This document shows positions 12,167 through 24,600 of a DNA stretch of 64,000 bases, one piece after another. Origin of the DNA: Atrichornis clamosus (taxonomy: Eukaryota > Chordata > Aves > Passeriformes > Menuridae). The first letter of the stretch is position 1; each line of letters opens with the position of its first letter. The notes beneath the pieces are model-generated. The model was not told the DNA's origin, ran no database searches, and saw only the letters and a list, made by a program, of their open reading frames with translations. The DNA lies in NCBI GenBank assembly GCA_013400975.1, contig WBMZ01010148.1, positions 31,001-95,000 on the forward strand, in the 5' to 3' direction. Position numbers and translations under genes: made by a program.

Positions 12167-13807
12167 ACCTGCACACGGTCCTGGGGATGCCTGGGAAAAA
12201 GAATTTGCGATTTGACAAGGTCATTTCAATAAAAGTAGCATTCCAGGAGAAAATGGACTTTGACGGATTGCAAAGCTGATTTTAAACCTTCCTCAAGCCT
12301 CTGGCTCTAGGAAAGTTATAGAAAGTTTCTGCAATAATCCTCCAATCGGGGTGTATCAGGAGCTTTCTGATGAGTGTTCTTCCATCTCCAGAAACAGAGC
12401 CTTTGTCCCTCAAATTCCCACTTCAAACTTTTGCCCTCGACAGCAAGAGAAGGCCACCATATAATCTAACATGCAGATCTGAATATGATTTATCCAAATC
12501 TGTGTATAATTTAAATATCCATCTAACTGATTTGATTCATATGCACCCTAATATCTTTTAACACTCTCAGGCAGGTTATAAATGCACCTTCCGAGGCTTA
12601 ATTCAATTGACAGTCTTACATACATCTCATCACTGAAAACGCGTTATTTTATATTATTCAAGAAATGAACAAATCTGTTTTCCACAAATGTATTTTAAAA
12701 GCGACTCTTTCCTGTTATTGAAAGAAAATTGTGTTTATTACTCCTTTAGCATAGTGTAAACTCATAAACGTCAACAGAGAGTACAAGGAAAACTGTCAAC
12801 TAAATATTGTTTCCTTCATGAGCTGCTCTTCCAAGTCAATTACGCCTTTCAACTTCTGGGGCATTGTATGATAAACTGGCAGTAAAAATCATTCACATTA
12901 ATATACCATGGTGCCTTGCCTGCAAAAGGTAATTAAAGAAGTAAATGACTCATAAGAATAGACATATTAGCTGCAAAATGAAAGGCAACTGAGCTGCCAC
13001 ATGAAAATATGTACCATTAAGATACTGCATTTTCATATTCCTGTAATCAGCTTCAGTAGACTAATGCTTATTTAATCCAGTTCTCGCCTAAGTCCATCAA
13101 CAACTGTTTTTTGCTGTTTTCTCCTTGACTGAACATTATGTGTGCAGGTTTGGAATAAATACTGCAATAAGATTTTTGCATAGTCAATTGAAGAACAGGT
13201 TTTTTATCTTTTAAAAACTATTTTTCTTTCCCACCAACAGGAATACAGCAGAGAAGGATATCAAGAAACCCCCCCGTTTCCTGGGGTTCTTTCAGTGCCG
13301 ATATACTTTGAGTGAAATAAATACCCCAGTCTAGAATTTACTATTTTGGTTTGTCAAATACAGCAGGAAAATAAGCCTCATCTTCCAACTTTACTATTCT
13401 TCACATTGGAAAGGCTTTGCCTTGTTTTGCTAGGGTTAGAAAAATGAGACAGCTTTTCTGTTTCTGAAGTCTTTGAGGAAAGGTGGGGCAAGGAGAGGTT
13501 TCCTGGGGCAACCCAGGAAAATACTGGGTTTGTGGACAAGATGCAGCCACAGGCTGGGGAGCCCCAGGGGCACTGCCCTCGACCGATGCTCGTCCCAATG
13601 ACCTGCTCTCCCCAGTTCAGCCTCAGCTGACAAGATCCAAACTCCAAACCCACAGACACCATCCTGGCATCCCACCTCGGCAGCAGGACCACCAAGCTCA
13701 GCACAACATGCTCCTGATTTTTGGGAAGGGCCTTTGCTGGGAACTCACCCAGCCTTTGGGCGACGTGTGGTGCACATCACAGCTGACTCTGTCTCTGCAG
13801 CCACCAC
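12167..13807. other. AT-rich stretch, candidate conserved non-coding sequence
   Basis: No gene or transposon is seen. 12400-13200 is complex AT-rich sequence with many homeodomain-, PBX/MEIS- and octamer-like cores, for example TGATTTGATTCATATGCA near 12528 and TCAATTGACAG near 12603. From about 13400 the sequence becomes GC-richer and ordinary. Functional status is inferred from appearance only. Confidence 0.35.
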
Positions 13808-13865
13808 ATAAACCAGAGCCTCTGAGTCAAGGGTCTTGGGTTGAACTTCCCAAGTCCATCCTTCT
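13808..13865 (+). repeat. Possible MIR-like SINE 5' fragment
   Basis: AGAGCCTCTGAGTCAAGGGT followed by CTTGGGTTGAACTTCCCAAG resembles the tRNA-derived head of old amniote MIR-type SINEs, where a B-box-like GGTTCAATTCCC follows GAGTCAGGAG. The body of the element is not recognisable downstream, so this may be coincidence. Confidence 0.28.
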
Positions 13866-15300
13866 CCTCCCAAGGGGATGGCAGGAGATGGTAAAATTCA
13901 GAGAACAAAATACACTTGTCTCCAAAAGAAAACACCCTGCAAAATACTCAAACATTTATAACTCATCCTGTTTGCGAGCAGTAATTAAAATATTCTTTTC
14001 ATCACAGTAATAGCTCTGTAAGGCCAAGATCCAAACTGCTTTTGACTGCACAGCTCTCACAATTATTTCATTTTCTGAAGCATGGGGTGGAGTGAACTCC
14101 AGTATCTCAGCTATTGCCACGGTGCTGTGTTGACAAATGCTGACTTTCCTAAACGGCAGACGCTGTGTATGTACCATCCATCCTTTATTTATTGTGCCCG
14201 ACACAGGTTTATCCTTGCAAAAAGAGATTTTTCAATAAAAATCTTCACACAATGCTTCACAACCTGCATTATATATTGCTTATTTATCACTATCAGTACG
14301 AAATAGTATAAGACTTAAAATGTAGGATCAATCATTATTTAAACTGTATTATTGCTTCTCCATTTGAGCAGACATCACTTTGTACCCACAATTAATGAGC
14401 TCTAGTCCTTTTTCTAATTAAGGAACAAAGGTTCTTGTGTGCAGAGTATAGAGTGACACTGTCTAGAGAACACACATTTAAATAGAAGAGAATCCTTCTA
14501 ATTACCTTACAATAGGATTTTTCATATCCAGGAACGTAATAGGATCAAGAAATTAGAGTATTTCCAACAGCATTTACAAATAAGTCATTACAAAACAATG
14601 TTAAAAGGTAATAATGCATCCCTAAAAACAAGGGGACCTTATGGACACTGGTGCCTAACACTTCCATATTTATAGAATTAACCTTTGAGCACTGATACAG
14701 GAAAAAGCAACACAGAAATTATTTTATAGGTGTGTATACACAGAGATAAATCCGAAAAAAATAAGGAGTCAGCTATTACAGCCTAAACCACTTTAGGCGG
14801 GTGCAGATTAGGATCCAAACACATAATTAAGAAAGTCAGAAAGGTAACCTGGCTTTATCCAGTAATTAGGGCTGTTAGAAATCGGATACTGTCTCTTAAA
14901 AGTGTTACAAATACAAGGCACTACTAAATAACCTGCAGAGCTGGGAAAGTATACTCGCTATCAAGGGCAAAGCTGCTATACACTGAGGTAACAGTAAATG
15001 ACAGACTGTTGTTCAAGTCCATTAGCTGCTATGTGATAGGAGCACATTCACTAGCACACGACCTGTGAAAAATCTTAGATCTCTTTAAATCTTTGAATTG
15101 GATTGCTGCATTAATTCTTAAGAACTGCAATCCTTCAACCAAGTCAAATTACCCTCATTAACAGGGGAAAAACTGCCTCTGCAATAAGTTAAAAAAAAAG
15201 AGATATTTATTACCTATAATCACTTTCACGTACTTCACCTGGAAGTGTGACAAACTGGGACAACAACTTCGGAGGCTGGCACCAGTTCAGCTGCTGGTGG
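13866..15300. other. Anonymous AT-rich stretch
   Basis: No gene or repeat is recognised. 14300-15230 is strongly AT-rich, with frequent TAATTA and ATTAA motifs. Confidence 0.5.
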
Positions 15301-15378
15301 GGCAGGGGTGGAGGGGACGTGCCGTGCGCGTGTCACCCTGTGCGCGCTCCTGCGCCGACATTCCGCGTGAATACGTGT
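15301..15378. promoter_or_regulatory. CpG-dense patch with repeated GTGCGCG motif
   Basis: About 11 CpGs occur in 78 bp. GTGCGCG appears twice, 17 bp apart, and a CTGCGCC follows. GCGC-rich half-sites of this kind resemble NRF1-type recognition sequence, though no full canonical site is present. A G-rich tract (GGGGCAGGGGTGGAGGGG) lies immediately upstream at about 15299-15316. The surroundings on both sides are AT-rich and CpG-poor. Confidence 0.33.
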
Positions 15379-16154
15379 GCTTCTTGGGGAAAAAACCTCA
15401 ATGAATGTTCTAAGAAAAGAAAAATCACTAAGAATAAGCACAGGCACTGAAGCGATCTGTGTGTGTGCCACTGAAATAACCGCAAAAGAGGAGGGGAAAT
15501 TCTTCAGTTATTCAAGGCTTGATTAGAACACTGCTTCGTAATTAGGCATGTTACAAGTATTGTCATCAACCAGAAAATTCATGTACTAACTCAAAGGTCT
15601 CAGAAGCTGGCTCAAGCTTTCTATTCATTAACAACATCTGCTATTAATGTTTAACCCTCATAAACTTGCACCAAACATTCAGCATTCAACGAAGATTTAA
15701 AAATAAGTATTTTGTTGTGCTGTTTTATCCGTGTGGTGATCTGCTCAGTTCTAAGGATATTAAGAACCACTACAATGGCCAAAGAGATAAGGGACAAATA
15801 TTTGGTCTTTGTTGGAAAGAAGATATTTCCTTCTCCAGTCAGTGCTTCTCTGCACTTCAGACGTTTCAGCTCCCGAGCCAGGCCAGTGCAGCACAATGAA
15901 CAGCAATGCAGACATACAGACACACATATACCTATACGATGGCATGAATCATTTAGTTTAGAGATGAAACTCCCTGGAACAATTTTCAGGTCAAGTGTTC
16001 CAGAGAACCCTCTGTTTAAATTTTTTTCTAATTTAAAAATGAGCATTCCTAAGACGAAAGATGCACTGCAAAAGGGGCAGCTGAGTAAGACCAGGATCCA
16101 GAAATTAGAAACAGAGCGTTTCATCTTCATTTTACTGCTGCGAGTCCAGATGAG
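15379..16154. other. Anonymous stretch with long overlapping open frames
   Basis: From 15712 to 16386 one plus-strand frame is open for 224 codons. At the same time the minus strand is open from 16130 to 15651 (159 codons). The encoded sequences show no motif, domain or family I recognise. Openness on both strands suggests local depletion of stop trinucleotides rather than coding. Confidence 0.4.
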
Positions 16155-16200
16155 AGCCCTGATCTCGCAGTCAGATCCTAATGGGCAGATCTTTGGAAGA
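16155..16200. repeat. Possible ancient amniote repeat relic
   Basis: CCCTGATCTCGCAGTCAGAT followed by CCTAATGGGCAGATC resembles a motif common in old palindromic repeats of turtle and crocodilian genomes (CTGATCCTGCAATCAGATCC...GGGCAGACC). Only one arm is recognisable. The match is made from memory and is low-confidence. Confidence 0.3.
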
Positions 16201-18550
16201 GTCTTTGGAAAGACTCATTTCCACCACTGTGGTTTTAATGTAAGCGTTGCAATCTGCTTGTGCAGGCTCATTTACAGCGTGGAGACAGAGCTAAGTGGTG
16301 AGCTAATGCAACCCTCTGATGACTCCTGGAAGCGCATCCGGACATCCCCCATCCCTGTCCCTCTTCCTGCAGATGGATGTCAGTAGCACAGTCCCTGCTG
16401 GTCCCAATCCTGGCTCACACAGGCAACCCTGGAACACCAGCAGGCAGGACCCACAGCTCCCTGCCTTCCCTGCTCGCTCCTGCCCACACTGACCCAGCTG
16501 CCCTCTGAGCAAGCTGGCCCCCAAGCCTCCACAGAGCCTGGAATTCCAGCATCAGGCGGGCGAAGATCCCCCCTGCACCCATCTCACCATCATTTTCAAA
16601 TCTGCAGCAACGCCAAGATACAAACCAAGCCACAAAAGTAATGAAAAATACAGCTCTTTTTGTCTTCAAACATGACATTCATGGCGGATTCACTGTCTGC
16701 ATGTTGCAGCACGCTCTATTCTTAGCACCGTGCCTTTTAAAGTTAGGCCCATTATTTTCTACGGTGTATCAAGATCAGTATGTATAACATATGCCATATT
16801 GTTGACACTTCCCTGGATGTACTGCACACCATATGCCTAAAGCACTAAAAGGGGTGATGAACAGAGTGGCAATACTGAAAGGAGAACAAGATACACCGAG
16901 CATGTTGAATGAATTCAGTTATATAATTCAGCCAATAAGGGTTTCCATACATTTAACAATCTCCTCTTTTTTTTCCTCCCCTTTCTCTCCCCCCCACCTT
17001 GTATAAAAATGAATTTAACAACTTTCCACTGTAAAAAGTTAACACGCTGGACACGTATTCAAAGCAAACATTTAATCACAGTGGGCCCACCAGGTCTAAA
17101 AAGTATACATGTAAAGATAGATCATATATAATCACACCAATAAAACAAACAAAAAAGGACTATTCATACATTTTAGCAATAAACTAAAAAAATAAAACAT
17201 ACAGTTCTGCTCCTGCTTCTTCTTGTCCTTTATTTTACCTTGCATAAATCTATACCCCAAGTCCAATTCCTAGAACTAGGTAAGATGTCATCTTGCCCAT
17301 CTTTAGAGCTTTATTTACTAGTTTCTGTACTAAGAATTATTATTTGAAGAACCCAGAAACTAATGCTCTCTTACACTACAGTATTTTTGTCCAAATCTTC
17401 TGGAACAGATTATAAAATTGAAATGTAAGAAGGAACACAGCCGAGCTATATTTATAACACGAATGCTGCTCTTCAGCATCTGATACATACACATGTGTAT
17501 CCTCATTTCTATGCCATCCCTCAGCACGCTCTAATGGGTACACTAGCTGCACACTCGTCATTAAAATAAAAAAGAGAAAAAAAAGGAACTGACTCATCAC
17601 TGAGAACAGTTTTGACAGTACTTGCATGCAGAGCCCTGGCAGAGAGGTCCAAGCTATTTGGTTGCGACCGGCTACAAGTGACAAACTTTGGACTGAATTA
17701 ATAATCAGAGGGAAAAAACAAGCATGCAAACTCTCAGCACAGGTACAGGCTGATGCACAGGTGAACCCAGGCCTAACATGCAAGTTTAGTCCTTGGACTT
17801 ATGTGCTGCCTGGAGGAAGGAAAAGGCCTGGAAAGCAGGTATCACTGCAGGGAATTCCCACGGCCGAGACACCGACAGGGTCAGAGGAAAGAAAAGAATG
17901 TTGCAGATACACCGGACAGCAACACACAGGACTCTTCCAGGGGGAGAATCCCACCTGGCATCCAGCGCAGGGGAGGTGTAGGGAAGCAGGCTGCTCTCCT
18001 GGCATACCAGGAGCACAGCCAGCTCCTCACAGGGATGCTGCTAATGCTCTGCAGCTAATGATGCCACGCAAAGCTGAAGCTTCCCCGTCCTCTGTCGTTA
18101 GTGCCACTATGCACCCACAGGCAATGGATCAAAGGGGCTATGAGAAGATAAGGAGAATCCATTTTAATTTCAAAACATGAAAATTCTGGCACAGGAGATC
18201 ACTACAGGAATCAGTTCTGTTATGCATCCGTGGCACGTTGAAGGGGAACGTTGCATTTTAAATGTACACACACATACCTATTTATCTGACCAAGCAACAT
18301 CATTAGCAGAATAAAACAAGCTAAGAGGAGCATGGGCCTTTTGTTAAAGTGGAAGGCTGAATCCTCTTCGTGAAAAACATCAAAGAAAAGGAACACATGC
18401 TGATGTTTAAAAACAGTCTATGTCTAATACAGGACATCAAGACATTTTCAAAAAACCCAAAACCAACACAAACCAACAAAAAACCCCCCCTTTGCTTCAC
18501 AATATTTTCCTTAGAAATAAACTTAGTACTTACTGCTGACCAGGAATGGG
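16201..18550. other. Anonymous non-coding stretch
   Basis: No gene or confident repeat is seen. 16380-16570 is GC-richer. 16740-17350 is AT-rich and otherwise featureless. Confidence 0.5.
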
Positions 18551-18579
18551 CAGCCAGTGCCCATTTAAAGCACTGGCTG
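18551..18579. repeat. Perfect 10-bp-stem inverted repeat
   Basis: CAGCCAGTGC and GCACTGGCTG flank a 9-nt spacer (CCATTTAAA). If transcribed it could form a short, stable hairpin. The stem is too short for a microRNA precursor and the flanks do not extend the pairing. Confidence 0.45.
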
Positions 18580-18797
18580 TGAAATCCACTGAGCACTCAG
18601 ACAAAATTTAACACACACAAATTTCACATTGTCAAAATTAGGACAAGTGGAAGTTTTGTGAGTGGAAACACTTGCATTGAATCAGTACTAGGCCAGAAGG
18701 TATAGGCAGGAATGTGTTCCAAAAAATTAGAAAAGGAAAGAGTTCAGACAGGCATGCCAGTGCCTGCTCTGTTTCTGGTCCGAGCTTTCTTTGGAGG

Positions 18798-18832
18798 AAA
18801 ACAAAACAAAACAAAACAAAGCAAAACAAAAC
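18798..18832. repeat. (AAAAC)n microsatellite
   Basis: About seven AAAAC units are present, with one G interruption near 18821. Confidence 0.85.
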
Positions 18833-21065
18833 AGCTTCATTTTGCAAAAGCCACGACTGTACAGCTATTTGCAGAGGGAAGTGGTGAGCAGGCATCACCT
18901 CCTGTCAGCAACCCTGGGGCTGTGCCTTCAGTAATTCAACACTGGCCATGAGATTTCAAATTTTGGTGCAAAAAAGCCTTTTACCTTCTGGTCTCTAGCT
19001 TGGGCTGGTACAAGCAGAGCACAGCCAAACTTTCTACTGGCTGTTGGCGACGTTAGTTTGATGGACTTCATCCAGTTCCTTGTGGACTACTGTCCATATT
19101 AGGAAAAAATCCCCACTTGACGCTGGCACTGGGATCCAGCCCTATCCACAGACACCGGCAGCACTACAGACTTTTCCTCGGGAGCCAGGCTGAGACACAG
19201 GGATCAGCCATGTAAATGTGCCCAGGATCCTTAATAAACAGAATCATATAAACCAGTTCTACCGTGGCTAATTAAAACATCCCTTGTGCTCGCTCTGTAA
19301 GAAAACCCACACAACAACACATGAGCAACAAAAACAAAAGTAAAAAAAAATCCCCTAAACCACCCTGTGGTGAACTTTGTTTCCTTTTCCGAGTGGCGCT
19401 GGTGACGTTTGCAGGGGAGCTCAGGAGGGTAAAAGGGCATCACTACCACAGCAGCTTTTAATTCTGCCAGGCAGATCCCCCAGACCTGAAACGAGCGTCT
19501 GCTTCCTACCCACCAGGCCATTAATCACCCAGACTCCTAAAAGGTTCAATTCATGTGCCCACTCAGAGAACTCATGAGATGCCTGATAGTCATGTGTCAT
19601 TTGAGAAGGGAACAAAACTGTATTCTTCTCTGAACTGAGGTAGCTCCTATTACCAAGAGACTGTCTCCCCTGAGAGCGACCAGAAGAGCGAAATGAGGGA
19701 GAGCTGACTCAAAGCTCTGCCTCACAAAGATACATAATTGATGCAGAAGGGAAAGAGAGTTATTAGGAATCTGCCACTATCCTTATTTTGCCAATAATCT
19801 GGGGAATTTGTAAAAGGATTTTGAAAGTGGTGAAAAATATCTCAAATTTTTACTAGATACATCCCAGACAGACAGGCTGCTCTCCAGGAAAGATTGCTCT
19901 CCTCCTTGGTTAAGAGCTTGGCAAAAGCAAAGGAGGTTTTTGCCACCTTAAAATTGGACCATTTCTTCTAATTATTAACTTCACTCTTCCAGGGACCTTT
20001 TGAGCAGCTGGAGGTGATGCCTGGGCTCTATGCGTGCTCACAAATCCTTCCCTTGATATTCCCTGCTTCAAAATCTCGATCCTTATCTACTGATGCTCTT
20101 AAAAGCCTGGGAGATACCAACCTGGGTGTATGAGAACCAGGGGTAACTGACCCCCCAGCACCACACCTCCCCAGACTGGGCTGGAACGTGACACACAAAT
20201 GTGTCATTTGACAGTGCCATTTCCTGGAAATGACAGCTGGAAAGAAAAGAGTATGAAAAAGGGAAATGCACACTTTTGCAGCTTAAAAAAATAAATGGTT
20301 GTGTTGCTCTGCATTTGATATAAAATTAAGGAAAAACTAGCTGGAAAAACCCTGTCCTCCTTTTTCTTACTGCTTTTCTTCAAGTAATTACTGCTCTACC
20401 AGGTAAACTAATAGATAAAACAGAGAAAAATATAAAAATCTTTGAGCACCCCAGCAAGTGCTTCACATTCTTGTTTATTTTCCTGGAAATATCCATGCCT
20501 CAATAGAAATGTTACCCACATTCTCTTTTTTCAAACTTTTCCCCTTACAAAATTCAGCAACAAACTAGACAGTGCAACTAAGTTTCAGGCAGCCTGGCAT
20601 GCTCACTGCCACTCGATGTTTTACCTTTCTCCCTGGCACCTTTTGATCTCTGAGGCTTTGGGAACACTAAGCTGAACCGATCTCCTGCTGTAATTCATAA
20701 TTACCAATTCACAGTTTTTTCAGCACTCTGTAGATGCCAGCCTGCTGCTCAGGTGTCAATACAGAATTGAAAAATGCTGAATTTTTTTGGCCAGTTGGGA
20801 TTTTTTTCAAAATTTTCCCCATTCCTCCACAGTGCTACAAAAACCACACTGAGCTGCCGCTGTTACCAAAGAGCCAACCTGGATGCTTCGTGCTGCAGAG
20901 AGCAAAGAGGAGGCTGCTTTCAAAGGGTTTACAATGTTGAAAAGGGGTTTATGATACATAAACAGCCCTTTTCAGGTTCAAAAAATCCTCTTTTCCCATT
21001 CAGCATCACCATTATCCCTATTGGTTTCCTCCGCCTGCAGCTGCTCCCCAGCAGGCAGATACAAA
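18833..21065. other. Anonymous non-coding stretch
   Basis: No gene or recognisable transposon is seen. Scattered open frames overlap across strands and match nothing known. Confidence 0.5.
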
Positions 21066-21300
21066 ACGCGGCTCCGCGGGTGACGGCCGCGCTCAGCCCT
21101 CGCCCCTCAGCACAAACGTGTCACAAACGTGTCACCACCATGATCTCGGCTCCAGCACGGGAGAAAAACAGCCTCCGTGGGCCACAGCTCAGGCCCAGCC
21201 CGAGCAGCAGCCCACAGAGCGGGCAGAGCTGCCTGTGCGGGGCTAATGGGGCTGCCCAGTGGGCCACCTTTGTACCCACAGCACAATCTCGGCTATTGTT
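21066..21300. promoter_or_regulatory. CpG-rich GC island with tandem 11-bp motif
   Basis: About 17 CpGs occur in roughly 235 bp in a GC-rich island. It contains two head-to-tail copies of CACAAACGTGT (21111-21121 and 21122-21132) followed by CACCACC. It is shorter than a conventional CpG island. No gene start can be identified on either side, so an enhancer or an unannotated promoter is equally possible. Confidence 0.35.
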
Positions 21301-21625
21301 CTACAGCCATGAAAAATTAAGCCGGATGGTTAAAATTTCCCACTCCAAGTGTTGCTATGAGGCCCTGTAGTGTATTTTGCTCTCGTGGCCTACCTATGGG
21401 ACCTTCAGCAAAGGAAGTCCATGCTGGGAGTGAATGTAAAATATGGGACCGTGCAGGCGGGAGAGAAAATCTTAACCAGAGTGTTTGAATTGAAGTGTTT
21501 CATCAGCAATCTTTCATTAAGTCTTTGCCCCAAGTTCTCTTACAAACTACTAGCAACATATACTCCCTCCAATATCATCCTAAGGTCCTTCAACAAAATT
21601 TAAAAGCCTCTTGTCCACCACCTGG
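21301..21625. other. Anonymous non-coding stretch
   Basis: Nothing recognisable is seen. Confidence 0.5.
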
Positions 21626-21665
21626 GTTTCACAGATGGGGCAATGAGAGCACAGAGACGAGAAAA
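21626..21665 (-). repeat. Possible MIR-like fragment
   Basis: TTTCACAGATGGGGCAATGA then GAGCACAGAGACGAG resembles the TTTTACAGATGAGGAAACTG AGGCACAGAGAGG block of MIR-family elements (a complementary-orientation core). It is short and isolated, and could be chance. Confidence 0.28.
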
Positions 21666-24600
21666 ATTCAGCATTGAAAATGATACTCAGCGCTACGAAC
21701 AGACAAGACGTTTTGAACATTTAGAAGTTGAATGAGATGCAAAAAACCTTTTCTGTTGTTGCTTACTACCATAAGTCATCTCAAACACTTTCTGGTCCTC
21801 TCTTCAATATAGTGAGTGAATTTACCAATTGGTAAATCCTTGTATTCAATTTTTGGTGCAGAAACTGAAAGAGAAAATGATCCTTTTAATCTTCAAACAA
21901 CCATAAGACAGAAACACTTCATGATATCCCTGTTTGGTAGGGAAACATGCCAAAATACCAACATCCCCTGGCTGAAGCTCAGCTGTGCTAAAGGATAATA
22001 CTGCACCCAAGTCGTCCAGACCATCACGTGCAAAGAGAAGTCTCACACCAAAATTCCAGCCTGAAATACTCCCCAGATGCTGGAAAAATTCAGGTCCAGG
22101 CCCAGGTCCAGATCCACATCCACATTTTGTAGCTCAGGTTTATATCTAAACCAAATATAAGGATTCTCTTGCCTTCTTCCAAAGAATAGTCTTTTAAGAC
22201 ATAAGACTCAAGAACCAATAAAAAAGGTAATTTAACAATATCTCTAGTGTGTCACCAATCATTTAAAGGGCCTTGAGGCTGCTGTATTCCCACTACAGTA
22301 CAGCAGCTTTCCCACCCTGCTGGTTTTCAATTGACACCCTCTGTGTTGATATTTTTTTCCAAGTTAAGTCTGATGGCATTTTTTAAGCTTCCCCTCACAG
22401 CTGATGTCCTGCACTTGTGCCACTGCTGGGTCCCAGCAGTGCTGCTGTGGGCAGTGCCAGGCAGGGCACGGCTCTGCTGGAACCGACAGTGCTGGGGCCA
22501 GGGGTCTTCTCTTCCATGTCCCCCAGGGCACAAGGTTCAGGAGAAGGGAGGAAGAAGTCAAAAGGGGAAAAAAGACTGAAAGAAATTGAAAAAAACCCCC
22601 CAAACCTATGAGGAGGTTGTGGATCAGGATCTCATAGCAATAACTAACTTCAGATACTTGCTAGTGTATCCAGCACTTGCTGAATAATTTGCTAATTTTT
22701 TGCCAAATAGGCAACAAAAACGACCCTTGCGTACATTTTGCCATTCTGAGTCTGAAGGCTTCTTGGAAGACAGAATACCTGAGACAAGGGAAACGCTCCC
22801 TTTGTACTCCCTTGGCATGAGTGGGACTGTCACCAATTCATTCTTATTTTCAGAAATCCTGGGCAGAGCCCAGAAGGCCAGGAACTGCTGGCAGACAGAG
22901 CTGCAGCCTGAGGTTCCACCAGCCCGTGCCACCACGGCCTCCCACCCCACTCCTGCACACAGCAGTGAGCACAGGACCAACACATCTGCTTCTCAACACC
23001 TGCAACCTCTGACAATTTTGCACAGCCCATTACTCCATCAAACACAACCATATCCTGGCTCCCCACCTTGGTTTCCAGTGCAGAGCAGCAATGGGTGTTA
23101 TTAACAGAAAAGGGTGGAACAGCACCACTTAATATACACTTACCTACTGCAAGTGAAATTAATAGTCATAAAAAATAAACTTCTTCGAAAAGTTTTCCTT
23201 TGCAAATACCTAGAGCATATCCCACCACCAGAGTCAGGAGGAAGTTTTCAAATGAGTAACTGCTAAATGAATATATCTGCTAAAGGAATCAGAGTTTTTC
23301 ATGCACTCCAAGGTTATGTGTTTAGCAGGCTTTGATACTTCAATGAAAAATTGAGGTGGCAATGATTTGCAGACTAAATTAATGTTAAATACTTCAAAGA
23401 ACTGGACAAACAAGTCAGCAGCAAAAATTTTATAGGTTCACTTCCTTCAAGGGAACTTAAAGAGCCAGCATTTTATTGCTGAGAATTCTAGTCACTCCTT
23501 TTACCCCTCAGCATCTGTTTGAAATATGTAGTAGACAATTGCTTTTTTGGCTCTGACTCAGGTGGTTGAAATACAGGACAAACAGACTACTGTATATAAG
23601 CTTTCCTCCAGCAATGAAAATTTTTATTAACTCTCTTGCATAGAAAACTCGGCTGCCTAGCTTCCAGTCCCTATAGAATCATCAAGGAAAGTGGCTACAT
23701 ATTAATTCCGGTGGTCAAGCACAGGGTGGATATGTTGAGACTTGTGTGCAATACGTAACCTCACATTTCAAAAAAATAGGAGGGAAAAAAAAAAGCTACA
23801 GAGGGAAGGAAAAACATAAATGAGTTCTGTTTAGTTCATCATTCATAAGTGTAAAATTCCAAGCTAAATACAAGCTCTGTACATAAATATGTCAGCCCTG
23901 TCAGACGTTCCAGCCAAAGAAAACAAGGCCCTGATGGAGGGGTTCAGAACTACCCTCAGAGCCACGAACCTGCCCCACCTTCCACTGCTGTGTCAAATTC
24001 AGGAGTTTTCTCAGATTGGTGCTTCATAAAAACAACCTGCAAACGCTGCCTAAAAATTGTTCTTCTCACCCCACCCAGCTGAAGGACCGGGGAAAAGAAA
24101 AGAACAAGGACAGAGGCACGTAACACAGAAAGGAAGGTTCTTGTTCTCCAGGAGACTTTATTTAGAACGATCCTGGCCACTTGAAACTCCTACATTTTAT
24201 TGCTTCTGCATCCTCCACACTGCTTGTGTAGTGGTGACCACTTCTGCAAAGCTTTTGATCCCTGAGAAGTGCTGTGAGATGTTTTCCAGCATTTAACACT
24301 GAGTAGAACTCCCTCTTCAAGTTGTGGTTGTGGGCCAATTGGAGCCAACCTTAGGCTGTTGTGGTGCTTTTAGCCTTCTGTTGCATTTCCAATGTCATAA
24401 ATACCTAATAGCAGCGGTCAACACTCAAAAATAAACACTTTCCATGTATTTTCTACACAAAACAACTCCAACTGCCTGAAATCTGCAGGTATTATCCCTT
24501 TTTGTATTTTTCGTGGATACTTAACAGATAGATTATTAAACAGCTGGACTCCGCTTAAAGCTCCCCTTGAGTTTTGTTATGTTGTTTGAGAAAGAAGGCC

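Noticed and set aside
15290..15318. Possible G-quadruplex
   Set aside because: Only three runs of three or more G are present, so the canonical four-run pattern is not met.
20774..21370. Plus-strand open frame of about 198 codons
   Set aside because: Its openness comes largely from the GC-rich island at 21066-21300. No domain, signal or splice context was recognised.
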